From VXNE01 sp965116625 (lineage in GTDB: Bacteria; Pseudomonadota; Gammaproteobacteria; Pseudomonadales; Azotimanducaceae): DNA of 64,000 nucleotides. Shown here in pieces: positions 32,561-42,307 of the stretch. The position numbers and the translations under genes were made by a program. The notes below the pieces were generated by a model that made no database searches, had not been told where the DNA came from, and worked only from the letters and a program-made list of their open reading frames with translations. The DNA lies in assembly GCA_965116625.1 (NCBI GenBank), contig OZ220717.1:4490683-4554682 (forward strand), read 5' to 3'. Numbering within the stretch: position 1 is the stretch's first letter; every line of letters starts with the position of its first letter.

Positions 32561-33815
32561 TCAGGTCCGGATAGACAGCCCGTCGGAGAGCGAGAACCGG
32601 TATGCGCGCCAGGCCGGCAATGCCGCGATCACTCCGGCGGCAACCGTGACCACGACAACCACGGCGCCATCGAACCAGCCCGGCAGGCCCGGGGCGAGGT
32701 AGAGCCCGAACCGCTCCAGCACGAACGGGCGGGCAGCGAACATGCCCGCATGGATCGCCGTTACGCCGGCGACAGCGGCCGTCCCGGCGAGGATGACCGC
32801 CTCAGCGATCAGGAGTCCGAATACCATGCCTGGCCCGGCGCCCATGGACCGCAGCACGGCCATCTCCCGGCGTCGTTCGGCGAGACTGGTCAGGAGCGTC
32901 GTCAGCAGGCCGACGAGGCCTGCGGCGATCACGAACGCGCTGACCCCGAGGAGGGCCGTTTCCGCGACTCCCACCAGTTCCCAGAGCTGCTGCAGCGTCA
33001 CGCCCGGAACGATCGCCATCAGCGGTTCGCGCTGGTACTCGTTGATGAACCGCTGAAGACTGAACACCATCAGGCGCGACTCGAGGCCAACGATGCAGGC
33101 CGTGATCGCGTCGGGTTCGAGTGCGCCCGCGACGGCGCCGGTGGCATCGACACTCAGTCCCGCGTACTGGCGCGGGTCATCGGCCGCGTGGATCGCCTCG
33201 ATCCCGGCCAGCGTGACGTGCACGGTCCGGTCCACCGGCGTCCCGGTGCGGCGCAGGATGCCGGTGACCAGGAACGGCAGTTCGTCGTGGTGCTCGAAGC
33301 TCACGTCGCCGATGCCGTGGGAGACGATGATGCGGTCGCCGACGGCGTAGCCGAGGGCATTCGCGACGTCCGCGCCGAGCACGGCGTCGTTCACGCGGGC
33401 GAACACCTCGCCCTCCGCGAACTCGAGACTTCGCTCCCTTCCAAAGCGGTAATGGTCGAAGTAGCCCGAGTCGGTGCCGAGCACCCGGAACCCGCGGTGC
33501 GCATCGCCGAGGGAGATGGGTATGGTCCAGGCGACCTCGGGCCGGGCGCCGATCTCCCCGTAGCTGTCCCAGGAGATGTTGTTCGTGGCGTCGCCGATGC
33601 GGAACACGGAGTACAGGAGGAGGTTGATCGGTCCGCTGCGGGCGCCAACGATCAGGTCGGCCCCCGAAATCGTGCTGGTGAAACTGGCCCGCGCTTCGGT
33701 CCGCAGGCGGTCCACACCGATCAGCAGGGCGACGCTCACCGCCACCGAAAGGACGGTCAGGCCCGCCGTCAGGCGCCGGTTCGCAAGGCTCCTCGCAGCA
33801 AGGGAGACGAGGACC

Positions 33816-33826
<11 letters not shown>
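32561..33826 (-). CDS. ABC transporter permease (MacB/LolE-like, FtsX domain)
   Basis: 421 residues from ATG 33826, behind GGAGG; the frame continues to 33985 only as shadow of the ATPase gene. One N-terminal membrane helix (LTAGLTVLSVAVSVALLIGV), a periplasmic domain of about 200 residues (ISGADLIVGARSGPINLLLY...), then three C-terminal helices typical of FtsX (ALLGVSAFVIAAGLVGLLTT, ERRREMAVLRSMGAGPGMVF, and two more). It is the membrane partner of the ATPase it overlaps by 11 bp. Such transporters move or energise envelope proteins rather than import solutes directly; here it probably works with the DUF2796 and DUF3299 zinc proteins. Confidence 0.88.
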
Positions 33827-34534
<708 letters not shown>

Positions 34535-34538
<4 letters not shown>

Positions 34539-35152
34539 CCCCCGAACAGGCCGCGGAGGTCCACCCGCGGCGAATCGCGCTCCGGGGACTCCGCGACGGC
34601 GCCCCCGGGCCCGACGGCATGCAGGTCGACCTCCGACATGCGTTCAAAGGACTCGAAGGCCGTGACGTCCAGGTAGTCCAGCCGGTCAGGGTGGTCGCAG
34701 TTGTAGCGGATCGCGACCGTGGCATCGGCATGCTGCTCGCCGGCCTCGTCTTCCTCGTCGTGATGGTCGTGATGGTCGTGCTCCTCCGTGAACGCCGCCT
34801 CCCAGTGGACGTCTATATCGACCGCCGTGCACCCGGCATCGGCATGCAGGAGCACCAGGTTCGCCGGATCGCCAAGCAGGGCGAGCGCCGCCGCGACCGC
34901 CTCGCGGTCCTGCTCGTCGCGAGGCGCATGCTCGAAACCGACCAGGTTGTACACCGGGCTCGCGAAGTTCACCTGGACATCCGATCCCTCCACGGCCAAC
35001 TCGATCTCGGCCGTGCCGTGTTCGTGCGCTTCGGTTGAGATTTCCGCCGCCGCGACGTCCACCGTCCCCCAAGCAAAAACCAATACGGCCACGGCCGTGC
35101 AAAGCCCGCGTCGTGTCGCATCGGGCAGCCCATCTCTTTCCTGGATAACCAT
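34535..35152 (-). CDS. DUF2796 (ZrgA-like) periplasmic zinc-binding protein
   Basis: 205 residues. A signal peptide ends near ADVAAAEIS-like VDVAAAEIST (about 36). DUF2796 features: EAHEHGTAEIELAVEGSDV, FASPVYNLVGFEHAP, and a His/Asp/Glu-rich loop EEHDHHDHHDEEDEAGEQHA (about 125-145), the expected low-affinity zinc-binding insert. ZrgA-type proteins are zinc-repressed and cooperate with an ABC transporter. It is the first gene of the four-gene locus DUF2796-ATPase-permease-DUF3299 (all overlapping or close). The divergent receptor at 35343 may belong to the same function. Confidence 0.88.
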
Positions 35153-35342
35153 CTGTTCTGTCCGGGTGGTGTGCCTGAGCGGCGCAGTCTAACAGGGCAC
35201 ACTACGCGTGTAGCGGCGAAGCAGGTGACGGCCCGCCGCCCGTCGTGCCGTCGGCGCGTTGCATGCGAAGCCACAGCCCCGGCATCATCTTGCCGAAACG
35301 CGGCGGTGCTATGGTTGCTGCGCTAAACCGGACATCACCGAC

Positions 35343-38300
35343 ATGATTCAGTCCATGTTCCACCTTGCTCGCGGCCTCTTCGGTGCCGCCGGTGCCCTGG
35401 CGGCATCCGTCGCGTTCGCCGATGTGACCTCGGCCACGCTGCACGGCCACATCCGCACGGTGGCGGGCGAGCCGGTCGCAGGAGCCCGGGTCGAGATCGT
35501 GCATACACCCTCGCGCACGACCCGGTCGGCCGTCTCGGCGGATAACGGCGCCTTCTACCAGGCCGGCCTGCGCGTGGGCGGCCCCTACGAGATACGCATT
35601 GCCCGAGACGGCTACCGGGACCGGGAACTCGCACGGGTCTCGCTGAAACCCGGCCCGCAGGCGCCCCTCGCTGTCACGCTGGCGCCCCTCGAAGTCGAGG
35701 AGATCCTCGTCACTGCGAGCGTCCTGGACGCCGGGCGCGATCTCAACAACGGCGTCGGGTCCGCATACACGGCGGCCGATATCGCGGACCAGCCGTCGGT
35801 CACGCGCGACGTCATCCGCACGCTCTTGCGCGACCCGCTTGCGCAGTCGACCGGCGAGGGGAACCTCTCCGTGGGAGGGGTCAACCCGCGATTCAACGGA
35901 CTCGCCATCGACGGCTCGCTGCAGCAGGACGACTTCGGCCTTGGCACGAGCACCTACGCAACCAGTCGCTCGCCGATCAATCTCGACGCCGTCGAGTCCG
36001 CTTCGCTGGTCGCGTCCGACTACGCCGTGAGCGCCTCGGGGTTCACGGGGGGCCTGGTCAACATCACGACAAAATCGGGCACCAACGAATGGGACGGCGC
36101 GGCGTTCTACTACTTTCACGGCAGCGACCAGGTCGGCGAAACCTATGACGGCGACCGCACCTTCATGCCGGCGGCCTTCGAGGAGGAAGAGTACGGAATC
36201 TCCGCCGGCGGGCCGCTCGTCGCGGATCGGCTGTTCGTCTTCGTCTCCTACGACGAATTCAACGCCGTCACACCGGTCGACTTCGCCGCGTTCGACGCGA
36301 GCAACGGCATCCGCCCGGGCTTTTTCGAGGCCCTGCGCGGGATCGTGCGCGACACCTACGGCTACGATCCGGGCGGACGGCCGGCGGCGGCAACCACGCC
36401 GGAGGGTTCGGAACGCGCACTCGTCAAGTTCGACTGGAACGCGGGCGAGGCGCACCGGGCCTCGTTCACGTATCAGCGCAGCCGGGAGACGGGAACGTCC
36501 GTCGCCGCCGACCGGCTGACTTCCGCGTGGATCGACGTGCCGGTGGACCTCACCGCCTACACGGCACAGCTCTTCTCCGACTGGAGCGATCGCGTCTCGA
36601 CGACCTTGCGCGCCAACCTCAAGGCGTTCACGCGCGGCCAGAATTGCCGGGCCCAGGGCGTGGGCGCACTGGAGTTCGACAACCTCGACGCGGCGGGCGT
36701 TGCCGGCACTCCTCTCGATGGACTGATCACGGGCAGCGTGGACCTCACCGCCGGCTGCGACCGGTTCCGGCACGCAAACGCCTACGACGACGAGCGCCTG
36801 CAGGTCTACGGCGCACTCGATTACCTCGCCGGCGACCACATCCTGCGGATCGGCGGCGAAGTCGAGTCCTTCGACCTCTACAACCTCTTCATGCCGAGTT
36901 CGAACGGCCGGTTCGTGTTCCGCGATTTCGCCGCCATCGCGAGCCGCACCGCCCGCGTCGACTACGTAAACGTGCCCTCGAACGAAGCCGGCGACGGCGC
37001 TGCGGCATGGGACTACGGCAAGACCACCCTGTTCGTGCAGGACACCTGGCAGGCGCGCCCCAACCTGGAACTCACGGCCGGCCTGCGCTACGAGCGCTTC
37101 ACCCAGGACGACCCGCCGGCGTTCAGCCGGACAGTTGCGGACACCTACGGCATCCGCACGGATAGTAGCCTCGACGGGCTTGACCTCCTGATGCCGCGGC
37201 TGAGCTTCCGGTGGACCGGCCTGCCCCGCACCGTCGTGACCGGCGGGCTCGGACGGTTCTCCGGCGGCGACCCCAAGGTCTGGACTTCCAACGTGTTCCA
37301 GGTGCCGACGGTCTTCGCGCGCGTCACCGCGACCGGGGTCTCGCCGACCACGGTGCCGGCCGAACTGCGCGCGGCCGTGGCGGCGGGAAGCCCGGTGCCC
37401 ATCGACGCCATCGCCCCCGATTTCGAGGTGCCCTCGGACTGGAAGGCATCGCTGCGCGTCGAGCACGATCTCGATCTCGTCCTCGGCGGCCTGAACCTCG
37501 GCACGGGCTACACGCTGACAGCGCAGGCCCTCTTCACCTGGAAGGGCAACGGCTTCCTCTGGACCAACCTGGCACAGACGCAACTGCCGGCGGCCGAGCC
37601 TACGGGTATCGCGCCCGACGGCAGGACGATCTACGCGGATCTCGACGACCTCGGGATCCTCAATCTCGTGGCGCTCGGCAACCACGGCGAGGGCGCGAGC
37701 ACGATTCTCACCGCCGCGCTCGGCAAGCGCTATGACACCGGCTTCGAGCTGCAGGCGAGCTACGCATGGCAGGACGTCGAGGCGGTCACCGAGGGCCTTT
37801 CCTCGCGCGGCATCTCCAACTGGCGGGGCATCGCCGACGCCGACCGCAACCGCCCGTCCGCCCGGACCTCGCCCTACCAGGTCACCCATTCGGTCAAGCT
37901 GAACGCCGGCTACGAACGCGCCCTCGGCCGCGGGTTCCGCATCCGCGCCGACCTCTTCGCCCGCGCATGGTCGGGGGATCGCTTCACGTACACGTTCGAC
38001 GTCGACCGCGGCAACGCGCTGTTCGGCCGCGCTGGCGCAGGGGAGAGCCCCTACGACAACAACCCGCTATACGTCCCGGCGCGCGGCGGCGACGCGAACG
38101 TGGCGTACGGCACCCGCTTCGACCGGGAGGCATTCTTTGCCTACCTTGACGCCAACAACGTCGAGCCCGGGATTCACGCGCCCTACTCGGCGGACGCGGG
38201 CATCAACCAGGTGTGGGACATACGCGTGCGCCTGGACCTGCCGGGTATCGGCGCCCTCAACCGGTGGGTGGGCGAGAACCGCGCAAGCCTGGTGCTGGAC

Positions 38301-38588
38301 GTCGAGAACGTCCTCAACCTCCTGAACGACGAGTGGGGCACGTACGATGCCGGACCGTCTTTCGGGCAGGCGGCCATCGTTCGCGCGGATCTCGTCTCGG
38401 CTGCGGATGTGGCAGCCCTCGGCATCGACGGCGCGCCGGCGCTTGTCGGCGACACGCCCCGGACCACCTGCCGGCGGCAGAGCGACTGCGTCTACCGGTT
38501 CAACCGTTTCCGCGACGTGGCGTCGGCGTTTCCCTCCGGGTCGCGGTCGGTCTACCGGATCCGGCTCGGCTTCCGCATCGATCTGTAA
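35343..38588 (+). CDS. Oar-like TonB-dependent receptor with N-terminal carboxypeptidase-regulatory domain
   Basis: 1081 residues from ATG 35343. Signal peptide GLFGAAGALAASVAFADVTS, then a carboxypeptidase-regulatory-like (CarboxypepD_reg) beta-sandwich (about 25-105: GHIRTVAGEPVAGARVEIVH, YEIRIARDGYRDRELARVSL). The TonB box (EVEEILVTAS) and plug follow, with NPRFNGLAIDGSLQQDDFGL and GFTGGLVNITTKSG; the barrel ends in IRLGFRIDL. Oar-like receptors have long barrels and import unknown, often large, ligands; some are implicated in protein export. The 190-bp gap to the divergent DUF2796 gene suggests shared regulation, though I saw no Zur-like site there. Confidence 0.88.
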   Translation: MIQSMFHLARGLFGAAGALAASVAFADVTSATLHGHIRTVAGEPVAGARVEIVHTPSRTTRSAVSADNGAFYQAGLRVGGPYEIRIARDGYRDRELARVSLKPGPQAPLAVTLAPLEVEEILVTASVLDAGRDLNNGVGSAYTAADIADQPSVTRDVIRTLLRDPLAQSTGEGNLSVGGVNPRFNGLAIDGSLQQDDFGLGTSTYATSRSPINLDAVESASLVASDYAVSASGFTGGLVNITTKSGTNEWDGAAFYYFHGSDQVGETYDGDRTFMPAAFEEEEYGISAGGPLVADRLFVFVSYDEFNAVTPVDFAAFDASNGIRPGFFEALRGIVRDTYGYDPGGRPAAATTPEGSERALVKFDWNAGEAHRASFTYQRSRETGTSVAADRLTSAWIDVPVDLTAYTAQLFSDWSDRVSTTLRANLKAFTRGQNCRAQGVGALEFDNLDAAGVAGTPLDGLITGSVDLTAGCDRFRHANAYDDERLQVYGALDYLAGDHILRIGGEVESFDLYNLFMPSSNGRFVFRDFAAIASRTARVDYVNVPSNEAGDGAAAWDYGKTTLFVQDTWQARPNLELTAGLRYERFTQDDPPAFSRTVADTYGIRTDSSLDGLDLLMPRLSFRWTGLPRTVVTGGLGRFSGGDPKVWTSNVFQVPTVFARVTATGVSPTTVPAELRAAVAAGSPVPIDAIAPDFEVPSDWKASLRVEHDLDLVLGGLNLGTGYTLTAQALFTWKGNGFLWTNLAQTQLPAAEPTGIAPDGRTIYADLDDLGILNLVALGNHGEGASTILTAALGKRYDTGFELQASYAWQDVEAVTEGLSSRGISNWRGIADADRNRPSARTSPYQVTHSVKLNAGYERALGRGFRIRADLFARAWSGDRFTYTFDVDRGNALFGRAGAGESPYDNNPLYVPARGGDANVAYGTRFDREAFFAYLDANNVEPGIHAPYSADAGINQVWDIRVRLDLPGIGALNRWVGENRASLVLDVENVLNLLNDEWGTYDAGPSFGQAAIVRADLVSAADVAALGIDGAPALVGDTPRTTCRRQSDCVYRFNRFRDVASAFPSGSRSVYRIRLGFRIDL

Positions 38589-38623
38589 GCTCTGCCGAGC
38601 GGCATCGACCATGCAGGCCGCGG

Positions 38624-39385
38624 TCAGGCGGCATCCCGGCCCGGCAACGGGCGGCGCAACGCCTCGAATTCCGCAGGCTCCCACTCGCGCAGCGCGACAA
38701 GCAGGCAGCTCCCCTTGGTCCGGTCCTCCTCGACAGGCCGGACCTCGTCACCGCGGGTCAGCGCATCGAACGTTTCCATGAGTTCCACCAGCTTTGCCCG
38801 CAACGCCGTGGCCGACTCCGCGGACAGCATGCCCCAGGCAAACCGGTGCAGGTCCCTTTCCGGCTCGAATCTTCCGGACAGGAACGAACTCTGCACATGC
38901 TCGATGAAATAACGCTGAATCGGCCCATTGGGCAGCCAGGCGAAACTGCGGGCGACGCGTGGCCTGATCCGGTTACCGGGCAGCAACTCGACCAAGCCCA
39001 TGCGGTCCAGCCGGGCAAGGTACTGGATTAGCTGCAGTTCGGAGATCCGGTATCGCTCGACGATGCGCTCGAACGGCCAGCGGTTCAATGCACAGGTGGC
39101 GACCAGCAGCAGAACCGGGTTGGCGACCAACTCACGTTCGAGGTCCCTGTTCAGTGACGTGACGCGCAACCGTTGCGCCTCGGCCCGCCGCGTCAGTTCG
39201 AGCAGGTCGATGTCGGCCAGGTCGCACACCGCCTCGAGGCGCTGAAGGGTAAAGCCGCCCGTCGAGAACAACCGTTTGACGCTGCTCAGGGACAGGCCCA
39301 GGTGGCTGGCGATCTGCTTGTAGGACACGCCGCGGTGCCTGAGCGCCTGCTTGAGTGCCTGGACAATACGAGTCGATTGGACCAT
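38624..39385 (-). CDS. HTH_XRE-type transcriptional regulator
   Basis: 253 residues. An N-terminal XRE helix-turn-helix (about 5-60: IVQALKQALRHRGVSYKQIA, SHLGLSLSSVKRLFSTGGFT) is followed by about 190 residues with a winged-helix-like stretch (RYRISELQLIQYLARLDRMG, LVELLPGNRIRPRVARSF). The family is common in gammaproteobacteria and usually uncharacterised. It is divergent from a fatty-acid-hydroxylase-like gene, so it probably controls that gene. The AT-rich gap (TATTTAATTCCATATCGG near 39395) could hold the operator. Confidence 0.8.
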   Translation of the reverse strand: MVQSTRIVQALKQALRHRGVSYKQIASHLGLSLSSVKRLFSTGGFTLQRLEAVCDLADIDLLELTRRAEAQRLRVTSLNRDLERELVANPVLLLVATCALNRWPFERIVERYRISELQLIQYLARLDRMGLVELLPGNRIRPRVARSFAWLPNGPIQRYFIEHVQSSFLSGRFEPERDLHRFAWGMLSAESATALRAKLVELMETFDALTRGDEVRPVEEDRTKGSCLLVALREWEPAEFEALRRPLPGRDAA

Positions 39386-39502
39386 TAGGTATCACTATTT
39401 AATTCCATATCGGCTCATATCCTGACACTTTACGGTAAAAGGTTGCAAATAACAGACCCTCGCTGATCATCCGTGCTGTTCACACACGAGGAGCGCAAAG
39501 CG

Positions 39503-40219
39503 ATGATGATGATTCTGGCAGTGTTGGCCGTGGCTCTCGCCATGATGGCCATCGAACGGGTCTTTCCTGCATGGCGGCGAGCGCTCGACGGGCGCTGGGT
39601 GCTGCGGGCAGTCCTGTTCAACGGGTTGCAGGCGGCTACCGCCCTGGTCGGCGCGATCACCTGGGACGCCTGGTTCTCAACGTTGTCGATCGTGGAGCGC
39701 GGGGCCTTGACAGGCGCGCCCGGCATCGTGACCGGTTATCTGCTGGTCACATTCGTCTACTACTGGTGGCACCGGGCGCGGCACGAAGTGCCACTCTTCT
39801 GGCGCTTTCTCCATCGGGTACACCACAGTCCGTCCCGGCTGGAGATTCTGACCACCTTCTACAAGCACCCCGCGGAACTTATCCTCAACGGTCTCCTGAC
39901 CAGCGCACTGCTCTACTTCGTGCTCGGTCTCGAACCCGCGATCGTCACCGGCGTCGTGCTGCTGACCGGACTGGCCGAACTCTTTTATCACTGGAACATC
40001 AGGACGCCCCGATGGATCGGCTGGTTCCTGCAGCGTCCCGAGATGCACCGCATCCATCACCAGCGGGCGTGGCATACCTGCAACTTCTCCGATCTCCCCG
40101 TCTGGGATGCGCTCTTCGGCACGCTCGACAATCCCAGGGGCGACGTCGAGCAATGCGGTTTTGTCGAAGAGGAAAAGATCACCGCGCTGCTGCTTGGCCG
40201 CGGCGTGCGGGAGGTGTGA
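39503..40219 (+). CDS. Sterol desaturase / fatty-acid hydroxylase family membrane protein
   Basis: 238 residues from ATG 39503, behind GAGGAG; GTG 39473 is the alternative. Membrane helices at the N-terminus (MILAVLAVALAMMAIERVFP) and middle precede the His clusters of the di-iron membrane hydroxylases: WWHRARHEVPLFWRFLHRVH (HxxxH and HRVHH) and the later HRIHHQRAWHTCNFSDLPVW. The enzyme would hydroxylate or desaturate a lipid using O2. The product resembles short bacterial members. It is followed by a hypothetical gene 4 bp after its stop and by an HTTM-DCC gene. Confidence 0.88.
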   Translation: MMMILAVLAVALAMMAIERVFPAWRRALDGRWVLRAVLFNGLQAATALVGAITWDAWFSTLSIVERGALTGAPGIVTGYLLVTFVYYWWHRARHEVPLFWRFLHRVHHSPSRLEILTTFYKHPAELILNGLLTSALLYFVLGLEPAIVTGVVLLTGLAELFYHWNIRTPRWIGWFLQRPEMHRIHHQRAWHTCNFSDLPVWDALFGTLDNPRGDVEQCGFVEEEKITALLLGRGVREV

Positions 40220-40222
40220 CCG

Positions 40223-40786
40223 ATGCGCATGAATGTCAAAGCGATCGCGCGATTCTTCCCGCCCGCGTTCCGGGCGAGATCGTGGCCACAGGCGGCGATG
40301 ATCGCCTGCATTGGCTGTCTTCAGATGGTGGGCGACATCTTTGACCTGCCCGTCGTCAAGGCCCTCGGCGCCGTATCCCACATGTCGCCGGCGCCAAAGG
40401 TCTTCACTACACAGAACGGGTTCGAGACTTTCTCCTCGACCTTCGAACTGCACGCCTGGGACGAGAAGCACGGCGTGACCGTCCTGCCGTTGACCCCGGA
40501 GGTCAACGCCCTCGTGCGCGGTCCCTACAACCGCCGCAATGCCTACGGCGCGGCGCTGTCGTACGGGCCCGTGCTCGCCCGTTCCCAGCGCACCGCGCCC
40601 ATGTTCTGGTCCGTGCTGCAGTTCGGGTTGTGCAGCGATCAGGGCGTCGCCGCCGACCTCGGGCTGGCGGGCAGGCGCCATTACGCGGTGGAGGTCTCCC
40701 CTCACGAACGCAATCCAACCCACGAATCACCCATTCGGTTCCAGGTCGACTGCGAAACGGAACCCGTCACGGAGGACACCCAATGA
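40223..40786 (+). CDS. Hypothetical protein of the hydroxylase-HTTM operon
   Basis: 187 residues. One membrane or signal-like segment (WPQAAMIACIGCLQMVGDIF), then a soluble part with TTQNGFETFSSTFELHAWDE, GPYNRRNAYGAALSYGPVLA and RHYAVEVSPHERNP. I recognise no family. Its start is 4 bp after the hydroxylase stop, and its TGA overlaps the next ATG, so it is part of one operon. Proteins of this sort often accompany HTTM genes. The function is unknown. Confidence 0.7.
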   Translation: MRMNVKAIARFFPPAFRARSWPQAAMIACIGCLQMVGDIFDLPVVKALGAVSHMSPAPKVFTTQNGFETFSSTFELHAWDEKHGVTVLPLTPEVNALVRGPYNRRNAYGAALSYGPVLARSQRTAPMFWSVLQFGLCSDQGVAADLGLAGRRHYAVEVSPHERNPTHESPIRFQVDCETEPVTEDTQ

Positions 40787-42027
40787 TGCATGCGATCACC
40801 CCCGTACCCGGCTACACCGGCGGACAATACAGCCTGTTCCGCATCCTGTTCGGCGCGTATCTCGCCGTCCACTTCGGATACCTCAGCCTGTATGCCGCCG
40901 AACTCTTCTCCACAGCGGGGATGCTGTCCGAAGGCGGGCACAGCCCTCTCCTGGCGATCGCGCCAAGCCTGTTCCGGATCAGCGACACGCCGCTGACCGC
41001 GGTGCTGATCACCCTGTCCGGGTCCCTCGCCGCGGTCGCATTCGCCGCCGGGCGATTCGACAGGCTCAGCGCCGCCTGGATGCTCTTTGTGCTGATCAGC
41101 CTGTTCGCGCGCAATCCGCTGATCGCCAATCCCGCGCTGCCCTATGTCGGCCTGATGCTGTTTGCCCACCTGTGCCTGCCGCCCGCACCGTTCGGGTCCC
41201 TCGCCGCACGCGGCCGCGCAGATCCGGCGGGCGACTGGGCCATGCCGCGCCCGGTCTTCGCGGCGCTGGTCATCGTGCTGTGCCTGTCCTACTCCTACAG
41301 CGGCTACACGAAGCTCCTGTCGCCCAACTGGGTATCCGGCGACGCGGTCGCCCTGGTGATGCAGAATCCCCTCGCCCGGGACTGGTTCCTGCGCGACGTA
41401 CTCCTGGCCCTGCCCGAATGGGTCACCACGTTCATCACCCTGTTCATTCTCTACGTCGAACTGTTCTTCGCGCCCCTGTTCCTGTTCAGGAGCCTGCGGG
41501 TATGGCTGTGGAGCGCGATGCTCGTCGTGCAGTTCGGGTTCCTGTTCCTGCTGAGCTTTCCCGACCTGACCATCCCGATGCTGCTCTTCCACCTGCTGCT
41601 GTTCGATCCCGCCTGGCTCCCGCGCCGGCCCTTGAACGGGGCGACCCTGCACTACGACGGCGAATGCGGCGTCTGCCACGCCGCCGTACGGTTCGCCCTG
41701 GCCGAAACCCCTCGCGCCGGGGCGGCCCTGGCGTTTCGACCGATGCAGCTCGATGTCGCCGATGTGGAGAACGCTGGGAGTTGGTGCCTCGTGGAGGAGT
41801 CGGGCAAGCGGTTCGAAAAGACATCCGCCGTGGTGCGTCTGCTGCAGGCCGGCGGCGGGGTTTGGCGCCTCTGCGCGTGGGGTCTTCGACTGACTCCCGG
41901 ATTTCTGCGCGATGGCGCGTACGATCTGCTTGCCCGAGTACGTCGTCACCTCGCGGCCAAACCGACCGGATTGTGTCCGGTGGTCACCCAGGAACTCGCG
42001 GGTCGGTTTCGGACCGGTCCGGAATAG
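40783..42027 (+). CDS. HTTM domain - DCC (DUF393) thiol-disulfide oxidoreductase fusion
   Basis: 414 residues from ATG 40783 (ATGA overlap, GGAGG before it). Residues 15-285 form a multi-helix HTTM domain related to vitamin-K gamma-carboxylase membrane parts (SLFRILFGAYLAVHFGYLSL, LCLSYSYSGYTKLLSPNWVS, LPYVGLMLFAHLCLP). Residues 285-400 form the DUF393/DCC domain with DGECGVCHAAVRFAL (CxxC) and AFRPMQLDV. DCC proteins are thioredoxin-like. The HTTM-DCC fusion with a fatty-acid hydroxylase neighbour suggests envelope lipid or protein modification, which is inference. Confidence 0.85.
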   Translation: MMHAITPVPGYTGGQYSLFRILFGAYLAVHFGYLSLYAAELFSTAGMLSEGGHSPLLAIAPSLFRISDTPLTAVLITLSGSLAAVAFAAGRFDRLSAAWMLFVLISLFARNPLIANPALPYVGLMLFAHLCLPPAPFGSLAARGRADPAGDWAMPRPVFAALVIVLCLSYSYSGYTKLLSPNWVSGDAVALVMQNPLARDWFLRDVLLALPEWVTTFITLFILYVELFFAPLFLFRSLRVWLWSAMLVVQFGFLFLLSFPDLTIPMLLFHLLLFDPAWLPRRPLNGATLHYDGECGVCHAAVRFALAETPRAGAALAFRPMQLDVADVENAGSWCLVEESGKRFEKTSAVVRLLQAGGGVWRLCAWGLRLTPGFLRDGAYDLLARVRRHLAAKPTGLCPVVTQELAGRFRTGPE

Positions 42028-42159
42028 TCGTCGCCGGCAAGCGCGCGTTTTCCGTTAACCGGAACGCGCTGGTTCGGGCGCCGTGTCGGGTCCGGTCGCG
42101 CGCACCCGTGAGCCGAGCGCTGCCCTCGTCTGGTCAGGATGGCCCGGAGCAGAACCCGT

Positions 42160-42265
42160 TAGCGTCATGAAATCCGTCACCCTACGGCGTGCCGTGTTTC
42201 ACCCCCGCCCAAGCCCATCTATCATCCCGCGCCTTGATCGGCACTCAGGTGCCGTTCTACGGCGT
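42160..42265 (+). repeat. Family A interspersed repeat, copy 5 (best full-length copy)
   Basis: TAGCGTCATGAAATCCGTCA, hairpin CCCTACGGCG..., CGTGTTTCACCCCCGCCC, AAGCCC, CTATCATCCCGCGCC, and the terminal hairpin CGGCAC-TCAG-GTGCCG before TTCTACGG. It is the reference copy for the family. The CTATCAT box could serve as a -10 for the SLC23 gene that starts 80 bp later. It lies between two plus-strand genes. Confidence 0.7.
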
Positions 42266-42307
42266 CGGACCGTAGACTTCGATGTTCCGCAAAGCTGACG
42301 GACCACA

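Noticed and set aside
35202..37889. An 895-codon minus-strand frame opposite the Oar-like receptor
   Set aside because: Antisense shadow in GC-rich DNA; the opposite strand has a clear signal peptide, plug and barrel.
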